From positions 1 through 64,000 of the forward strand of contig CAYSPG010000015.1 in assembly GCA_964432885.1 (NCBI GenBank): a stretch of 64,000 bases of DNA, in the 5' to 3' direction. Shown piece after piece: positions 59,078 through 64,000 of the stretch. This DNA comes from CAYSPG01 sp964432885 (lineage in GTDB: Bacteria > Bacteroidota > Bacteroidia > AKYH767-A > OLB10). Every line of letters starts with the position of its first letter. The stretch's first letter is position 1. The notes below the pieces were generated by a model. It saw nothing but the letters and a program-made list of their open reading frames with translations, had not been told where the DNA came from and ran no database searches. Both the position numbers and the translations under genes were made by a program.

Positions 59078-59446
59078 TTAATCGTTTTTTGCACCGGCAT
59101 CTATCCATTGCTGCAATGCTTTAACATCGCACACAGTTAATGGGCCTGATGGCGGCATGGTTTTTTCGGTAACAGCACGCGCTTTTATTCTTCCAACGCT
59201 TGCCAACACATTTTGGTAAGTAGAAAAATTTGGCGATTGGCCGTTTGCAACATGGCATCCTGATGCAGCACAGTTGGAAGCAATTAATGGTGCAATTTTT
59301 TGCGAATACGTTGGCACAACTGTATCACAATTATTTGTGTTGCTGCTTGCCGGATACAATTCTTCTTCCACATCGTAATAGCATCCCGATATATTAACTG
59401 CAAATGCAAACAGCATTGACAAAAAAAATGATTTGATTTTTTTCAT
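59078..59446 (-). CDS. Lipoprotein with a CX4CH haem-like motif
   Basis: A 122-residue lipoprotein (lipobox NISGC at Cys22) with one cytochrome c-like domain. The haem motif reads CAASGCH, with four residues between the cysteines in place of the usual two. A Met ligand may come from TMPPSGP. The ATG overlaps the stop of the upstream dihaem gene (ATGA), so translation is coupled. The family resembles the Planctomycete-type cytochrome c domain often used in large oxidative or surface complexes. Whether haem is covalently bound at CX4CH is not proven. Confidence 0.75.
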   Translation of the reverse strand: MKKIKSFFLSMLFAFAVNISGCYYDVEEELYPASSNTNNCDTVVPTYSQKIAPLIASNCAASGCHVANGQSPNFSTYQNVLASVGRIKARAVTEKTMPPSGPLTVCDVKALQQWIDAGAKND

Positions 59447-60210
59447 TGCGGATATTGATTTTGAATCCAAATTCTTAGTACATCTATTTCGCATTGCGGA
59501 AGCTGCGCTGCATTTTTTGGCATTGACGAGTATGGCGCCTGATGGTTTATTGAGCCTAACAATTGTCCCGTTTGCCCGGCAGCCACAGCCCCGCTATAAT
59601 TTGTCAGGTTAATTCCATACGGTGGGTTAGATCCGCTGTGGCATCCGGCACATTTTAAATCAAGCAACGGCTTTACTTTTGATGCATAAGTTACTGCTGA
59701 TGTATCGCACTCATTGCAATAATTATTTTGTGCACCCTGATTTATCCATTGTGCAATTAAATTTATTTGCTGTTGTGTTAATGCGGTGTTTCCCGGTGGA
59801 GGCATAATTTTATCGGGGTCAGTTTCTGTAATGGCCTCCATAATATCACCCTCAGATGCATCACCGGGTGTAATTTCGCCCGAACCCATAATGTTGCTGT
59901 ATGAGTTTAAAATAATCCCATCCTGTGCCGATGCGGCATCATGGCAACCGCTTTTTGCGCAGTTAGAAATAAATAAAGGCAATATGGTATTATCAAAATA
60001 AACACTGTCAGGGTCGCAGGGTATCTGGCTATAGCCTGAATTGCCATTTCCGTTTCCATTGTTATTTCCATTTCCTGTAGGTTGCGCATCCATTTCGGTT
60101 GCGCTTAGCGGCCGGTGCTTGCACGAGCTAAAAAAAACAAGCAGTGTAAAAATTATTGAACCTGCAAGTAGTATTTCAATCAGGGCAAGTGATTTTAGTT
60201 TTTTTTTCAT
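59443..60210 (-). CDS. Lipoprotein with two cytochrome c-like domains
   Basis: A 255-residue lipoprotein (lipobox FFSSC at Cys30). A Gly/Asn-rich linker (GNGNNNGNGNGNSG) separates the anchor from two c-type cytochrome-like domains. The first has the spaced motif CAKSGCH (CX4CH) and the second the canonical CAGCH. Later MPPPG and MPKNA may supply axial Met ligands. It is the first gene of a three-gene operon with a monodomain relative and a DUF5777 barrel. Electron transfer in or across the outer membrane is the likely role. Confidence 0.8.
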   Translation of the reverse strand: MKKKLKSLALIEILLAGSIIFTLLVFFSSCKHRPLSATEMDAQPTGNGNNNGNGNGNSGYSQIPCDPDSVYFDNTILPLFISNCAKSGCHDAASAQDGIILNSYSNIMGSGEITPGDASEGDIMEAITETDPDKIMPPPGNTALTQQQINLIAQWINQGAQNNYCNECDTSAVTYASKVKPLLDLKCAGCHSGSNPPYGINLTNYSGAVAAGQTGQLLGSINHQAPYSSMPKNAAQLPQCEIDVLRIWIQNQYPQ

Positions 60211-60347
60211 TTTGCATTTTCTTAAATAAGTTGTATAAAAAATTCAGGTATCAATTATTTTTTGTTTTTGAATAAATACCAATACCCACGCAAATGCGTG
60301 AAACAATATCGCGTACTGTACAAGCGATATAAATAACCAGTGCTTAT

Positions 60348-60734
60348 TTAAGAAAGTTGGGGAGGGTGCCAGATGCTGGCATAAAAATTTGGAAGGATAA
60401 AAAATTCTCTTGCATTTAAAAAGCAGCTTTTTGCATCATCAAAAAACTGAAACTCACATAATGAAAAACTAAGAGGTACTGAAACAAAATTTAACGAAGC
60501 CAGATGACTGTCGGCAGATTTAAAAGGAAGGCTTTTGTCGGTGTTATCATCCATATTATTTCCATCATCTGTAACATAATGCATTACCAAAAAATCAATC
60601 AACAATATAGATTGGTCTTTTTTCTGATGCTCGTGCAAATGATTTATAACTACATTAATTTTAAAAATCTCCTTTATATCTGTTGCAGAAAACAGGTAGG
60701 ATGCAAGTAGAAATATGGCGCACAATTTTTTCAC
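60348..60734 (-). CDS. Small exported protein of a Bacteroidota-specific type, unknown
   Basis: A 128-residue protein that probably starts with GTG at 60734 (VKKLCAIFLLASYLFSAT), giving a signal peptide or single anchor. The segment VVINHLHEHQKK... SILLIDFLVMHYVTDD recalls a pattern (HYxEH ... FLxMHY) seen in small Bacteroidota proteins found near metal-handling genes. The function is unknown. It lies 137 bases upstream of the cytochrome operon on the same strand. Confidence 0.55.
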   Translation of the reverse strand: MKKLCAIFLLASYLFSATDIKEIFKINVVINHLHEHQKKDQSILLIDFLVMHYVTDDGNNMDDNTDKSLPFKSADSHLASLNFVSVPLSFSLCEFQFFDDAKSCFLNAREFFILPNFYASIWHPPQLS

Positions 60735-60900
60735 GGTACAAATGTAATACGGTCTCTTGTTACAAACCATTTATTTTTCCTGAATGGGAATTTTATGCAA
60801 TTGAAACCCCAAATAAATTTGTAGTTTAATTATTTTTTTGGCACCACTTATTTGGTTAGGCCATTAGTTGCATAAGCGAAGTACAAAACAGGAGCAATAC

Positions 60901-61539
60901 TTATTTTGCATTTTCCACAATAGGCATAACCTCGGTTACCGGATTTATAAAGTAAATGTGCTTGGTGCGTGCATCAAGACACTTAAAGTTTTTTCGCAGC
61001 TTTTCTTTTTTTATGAATTTACGACCAGTACGAATTTTAAAAACACTGTCGTATTCTATTTCATCAAGCATCATCCACTTGTCCTGCTCTTTATCATAAT
61101 TGCGTAAGGTGCGTAACAGTTTATGATCGGTACAACTGGTGGCCGAAGGATTTTGCATGTAACTGTTTAATGCTTCTACAACATCATCGGGAAAAATTTT
61201 TTCGCACAAAATTGGAAGCATCAATTTTTTGTATTCGTCTTTCCATAGTTTTCCGTGCGGTTCAATAATTCTGCGATAGCGTTTCCATTGGTTTAGGTGA
61301 GCCACTTCGTGTATAAATGTGATAAGAAAAGCAAATTGATTTAAATCGCCATTTACCGAAATACGATGACCAAATCCGCTTTGCGGAGGGCGGTAGTCGC
61401 CATATTTTGAATGGCGGCTTTTGGTAATTTTTAATCCAATTTGGTGTTCGGTTATCCATCCTATGCAATATGACAATGCACGTGCAGGCACGTATTTGCC
61501 AAGTGCATTTTCTAACTCCAGTAAACTTATTTTACTCAC
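60901..61539 (-). CDS. SprT-like zinc metalloprotease domain protein
   Basis: A 212-residue cytoplasmic protein with a SprT-type domain. The zinc motif HEVAH is at residues 77-81, and the third His ligand lies in EPHGKLWKDEY (His95). Unlike many SprT proteins there is no obvious C-terminal zinc ribbon of four cysteines; only scattered Cys remain. Family members such as SPRTN cleave DNA-bound proteins in eukaryotes, but bacterial SprT is poorly understood. It begins 6 bases after feoB and is probably in the feoAB transcript. Confidence 0.8.
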   Translation of the reverse strand: MSKISLLELENALGKYVPARALSYCIGWITEHQIGLKITKSRHSKYGDYRPPQSGFGHRISVNGDLNQFAFLITFIHEVAHLNQWKRYRRIIEPHGKLWKDEYKKLMLPILCEKIFPDDVVEALNSYMQNPSATSCTDHKLLRTLRNYDKEQDKWMMLDEIEYDSVFKIRTGRKFIKKEKLRKNFKCLDARTKHIYFINPVTEVMPIVENAK

Positions 61540-61545
61540 AGTAAA

Positions 61546-63672
61546 TCATTTTAATAACTGATACACAAGTAAACTTGCTATGTAAGCCAGGGCACTCATG
61601 TATGCAAACTGAATTAAAGGCCATTTCCATTTTCCGGTTTCGCGCTTTACTACGGCCAGTGTACTCATGCATTGCATAGCAAATGCATAAAATAGCATAA
61701 GAGAAAAACCTACGGCTAACGTGTAACGTGAGGTTCCGTCAACATTTTTTTCTGAAATCATTTTATCACGAATGGTGTTTTCGTTTGTGTTGTCTTTACC
61801 CACACTGTAAATGGTTGACATGGTTCCTACAAACACTTCGCGTGCAGCAAATGATGTTACCAATGCGATACCTATTTTCCAGTCGAAGCCTAACGGTGCA
61901 ATGGCCGGTTCCATCAGCTTTCCCATTTTGCCTGCATAGGACGATTCTAATTTTTCGGCCTGTAGCTGATTTAAAATATTTTGGTCAGGCAATGGTGCTG
62001 CTAATTCGGTTTGATATTTTGCATCTGCATTTTTAAAATCGTTACCGGGGCCACGTGATGATAAAAACCAAAGTATGATTGAAATGGCAATAATTACTTT
62101 GCCGGCATCAAACAAAAATATTTTTACTTTTTCAATTATCATCATCAAAATATTTTTCCATCGCGGCATGCGGTACACAGGTAATTCCATAATAAAAAAA
62201 TCGCGCTCACGTACTTTTACAAACCATTTCATAAGCATAGCAGAACCAATGGCAGCAAAAAATCCAATAAGGTACATGGCCATCATTATTAAACCCTGAG
62301 AATTTATAAACCCCAGCACGTAATATTTGGGAACTACCAATGAAATAAGCAGCGTGTAAACAGGCAGTCGTGCCGAGCAGCTCATAAGCGGAGTTACCAT
62401 GATGGTGATAATGCGTTCGCGCCAGCTTTGTATGGTGCGTGTGGATAAAATGGCTGGCACGGCACATGCCACCCCGCTAATGAGTGGAATTACCGAGCGG
62501 CCGTTTAACCCAAACCTTCGCATAAGTTTATCCATGATAAAACTTACGCGTGCCATATAGCCTGTATCTTCAAGTATGGCAATAAATAAAAACAGCAATG
62601 CAATTTGAGGTACAAAAATGATGATGCCGCCAAGCCCTGCCAAAATTCCATTTACAATTAAATCGTTTAGCACACCTTTAGGCAGCCAGTCGCTTAATTG
62701 CTGGCTCAGTCCTGCAAAAGTGCCGTCAATAAAATCCATTGGAAATTGAGCGATGTTAAATATAGCCTGAAAAATTAAAAAGAGGACAAGTAAAAAAATT
62801 GCATAGCCCCAAATGCGATGCGTAATTATGTTGTCAACGCTTCGCGTAAGCGATTTGTGTTTTGTTTCGGTTTGGGAAACACAACTTTTTAAAAGAACCG
62901 AAATGGTTTTGTAACGCTCCAATGTTTCGGTAGCCTGCATTTTTACTTTACTAAAAGCATGACGCGAAACAATTTGGCTAAGTGCTAATTTTTTTTCTTC
63001 GTTTACAAACGAAAGACTTACCGTATCAAAATTGCTTGCAAGCAAATACGCTTTGTAATTGCTTTGAAGGGTAAATTGTTTTTTGATATCCTCTATAGTA
63101 TCGGGTGCCAGGTTGCCCGATGGCATTATATCATTTACTGCAATAGGGTAAGGTGCCAAAAGTGAAAACCGAATGTCATTTATCCCTTCCATTTCGCGCG
63201 CTACTGCCGCAATTACCCGCACACCTAATGCTGCCGAAAGTTTTTCGGTGTCAATATACAATCCTTGTTTTTTAGCAAGGTCCATCATATTAAGCACCAG
63301 CACCACCGGAATTTTTAAATCAATAATCTGTGAGCACAAAAACAAACTGCGCTTTAAGTTTGTGGCATCGGCAATTACAATTACACGGTCGGGGTACGAT
63401 TCATCTTTAGGGTCGGTAAGTACGCGGTAAGGAATTTGTTCGTCAAGTGTTTTAGGATACAGGCTGTAGGTGCCGGGTAAATCGGTAAGCTCAATTTTAT
63501 AATCAACAGCCATAAAAGCATCGCGCACGGTAAAAAAGCCCACGTGTTTTTCGACCGTTACACCCGGAAAGTTTGCAACTTTTTGATTTAACCCAGTGAG
63601 GGCATTAAAAAGGGTACTCTTTCCACTGTTGGGATTTCCTATTAATGCAACTTTTATTTTATTGTTCGCCAC
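61546..63672 (-). CDS. feoB: Ferrous iron transporter FeoB
   Basis: A 708-residue Fe2+ permease in the inner membrane. The N-terminal G domain has G1 GNPNSGKST (12-20), G2 region NFPGVTVEKH, G3 DLPGTYSLYP and G4 LNMMDLA. A helical GDI region follows. The membrane domain has two Gate motifs, including the segment SVIPLISGVACAVPAILSTRTI and, later, FAAREVFVGTMSTIY. Length is normal. The feoA gene ends 6 bases upstream. Confidence 0.95.
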   Translation of the reverse strand: MANNKIKVALIGNPNSGKSTLFNALTGLNQKVANFPGVTVEKHVGFFTVRDAFMAVDYKIELTDLPGTYSLYPKTLDEQIPYRVLTDPKDESYPDRVIVIADATNLKRSLFLCSQIIDLKIPVVLVLNMMDLAKKQGLYIDTEKLSAALGVRVIAAVAREMEGINDIRFSLLAPYPIAVNDIMPSGNLAPDTIEDIKKQFTLQSNYKAYLLASNFDTVSLSFVNEEKKLALSQIVSRHAFSKVKMQATETLERYKTISVLLKSCVSQTETKHKSLTRSVDNIITHRIWGYAIFLLVLFLIFQAIFNIAQFPMDFIDGTFAGLSQQLSDWLPKGVLNDLIVNGILAGLGGIIIFVPQIALLFLFIAILEDTGYMARVSFIMDKLMRRFGLNGRSVIPLISGVACAVPAILSTRTIQSWRERIITIMVTPLMSCSARLPVYTLLISLVVPKYYVLGFINSQGLIMMAMYLIGFFAAIGSAMLMKWFVKVRERDFFIMELPVYRMPRWKNILMMIIEKVKIFLFDAGKVIIAISIILWFLSSRGPGNDFKNADAKYQTELAAPLPDQNILNQLQAEKLESSYAGKMGKLMEPAIAPLGFDWKIGIALVTSFAAREVFVGTMSTIYSVGKDNTNENTIRDKMISEKNVDGTSRYTLAVGFSLMLFYAFAMQCMSTLAVVKRETGKWKWPLIQFAYMSALAYIASLLVYQLLK

Positions 63673-63678
63673 AGATTC

Positions 63679-63909
63679 TTATTCAATTGTGCCTACCATA
63701 ACAGCCGAAGCTTCATCTTTTCTTATACTCAAGATATATCCTGCCACACTTATAGCCATTGGGTCGCCAAGAGGAGCCAGGCGTTCAACAAAAATTGTTT
63801 CACCGGGTATACATCCCATTTCCATAAGTTTTAGTTTTATTTCTTCGTCAGTAAACGATTGAATAACGCAAGTTTTACCCGGATTAATTTCGCTTAATTT
63901 TTTTTGCAA
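63679..63909 (-). CDS. feoA: Ferrous iron transport accessory protein FeoA
   Basis: A 76-residue SH3-like protein that works with FeoB. Typical features are LSEINPGKTCVIQSF, LKLMEMGCIPGETIFVERLAPLGDPMAISV and a final ILSIRKDEA. The start codon is TTG at 63909, which gives the usual KKLSE opening and lies about 20 bases from a candidate promoter; no ATG fits. It is the first gene of feoA-feoB-sprT-like. Confidence 0.9.
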   Translation of the reverse strand: MQKKLSEINPGKTCVIQSFTDEEIKLKLMEMGCIPGETIFVERLAPLGDPMAISVAGYILSIRKDEASAVMVGTIE

Positions 63910-63928
63910 GAGAGAAAATTTTGAATGG

Positions 63929-63962
63929 CGAAAATAAAAAAGGATTGTGTAACAGATTCAAA
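63929..63962 (-). promoter_or_regulatory. Candidate feoA promoter
   Basis: On the minus strand TTTG (63962-63959) and TATTTTCG (63936-63929, one mismatch to TAnnTTTG) are spaced by 22 bases, upstream of the TTG start at 63909. I see no clear Fur box. Confidence 0.35.
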
Positions 63963-64000
63963 AAAATCAGGTGATTAATAAAAAAACAGCTAATCTGTTT

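Noticed and set aside
1..64000. CRISPR arrays, tRNA genes, insertion sequences
   Set aside because: No regularly spaced direct repeats, cloverleaf-like segments or transposase-like proteins were seen on either strand.

Overview
The window comes from a low-GC member of the Bacteroidota. The evidence is T9SS C-terminal sorting domains on several large secreted proteins, promoters of the TTTG / TAnnTTTG type, few Shine-Dalgarno sequences, a short-form CarB, a DUF4834 protein, and above all a subtype iii (Bacteroidota-type) type VI secretion system. It is a scaffold with one 100-N gap (6333-6432). I saw no tRNA, rRNA, transposase or CRISPR array.

Layout. 1-5641: a small DUF6265 lipoprotein, a 51-bp relic of a DUF4834 gene, and three tandem secreted proteins ending in a large TPR protein. 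5948-19460: one long plus-strand run with a promoter at its head. It encodes a T9SS-sorted surface protein, a TSP3-repeat/beta-barrel outer-membrane protein, a membrane-anchored PKD protein, a small periplasmic protein (possible TssQ), TssR, a MacB-like ABC transporter, the ClpV/TssH unfoldase and a free-standing copy of the TssR C-terminal domain. 19545-20362 (minus): an ECF sigma factor with a small anti-sigma-like partner. 20525-33774 (plus): TssB, TssC, two Hcp/TssD, VgrG/TssI, a DUF4280 PAAR-like tip, an AHH nuclease effector with two Imm11-like immunity proteins, an unrecognised protein, a DUF4123 adaptor, two peptidoglycan hydrolases (LysM-SleB type and BPSL0067/NlpC type), then TssE, TssF and TssG. 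37309-33790 (minus): TssP-like PKD protein, TssO, TssN and TssK. tssA, tssJ, tssL and tssM are absent, as expected for T6SSiii, where TssN/Q/O/P/R form the envelope complex.

The T6SS parts make a complete machine: sheath (B/C), tube (two D), spike (I plus DUF4280), baseplate (E/F/G/K), recycling ATPase (H) and envelope anchor (N/O/P/R with a candidate Q). The cargo module sits between spike and baseplate genes. Unusual details are: a stand-alone secreted TssR-C paralogue; a zinc-ribbon extension on TssE; a first AAA ring in ClpV with degenerate catalytic residues; and a shared basic/aromatic C-terminal tail on TssK, the DUF4123 adaptor and the unrecognised 225-aa protein, which could be a common docking peptide.

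37474-64000 is mostly ordinary chromosome: two small proteins; a beta-propeller receptor fused to a class III adenylate cyclase; DUF4834; carB; two large T9SS-exported proteins flanking a MATE transporter; a polyprenol-phosphate type glycosyltransferase; a mannose-1-phosphate guanylyltransferase; an aminotransferase; a c-type cytochrome lipoprotein/outer-membrane barrel operon; a SprT-like protein; and feoAB. All function calls come from reading motifs by eye; no database search was run.
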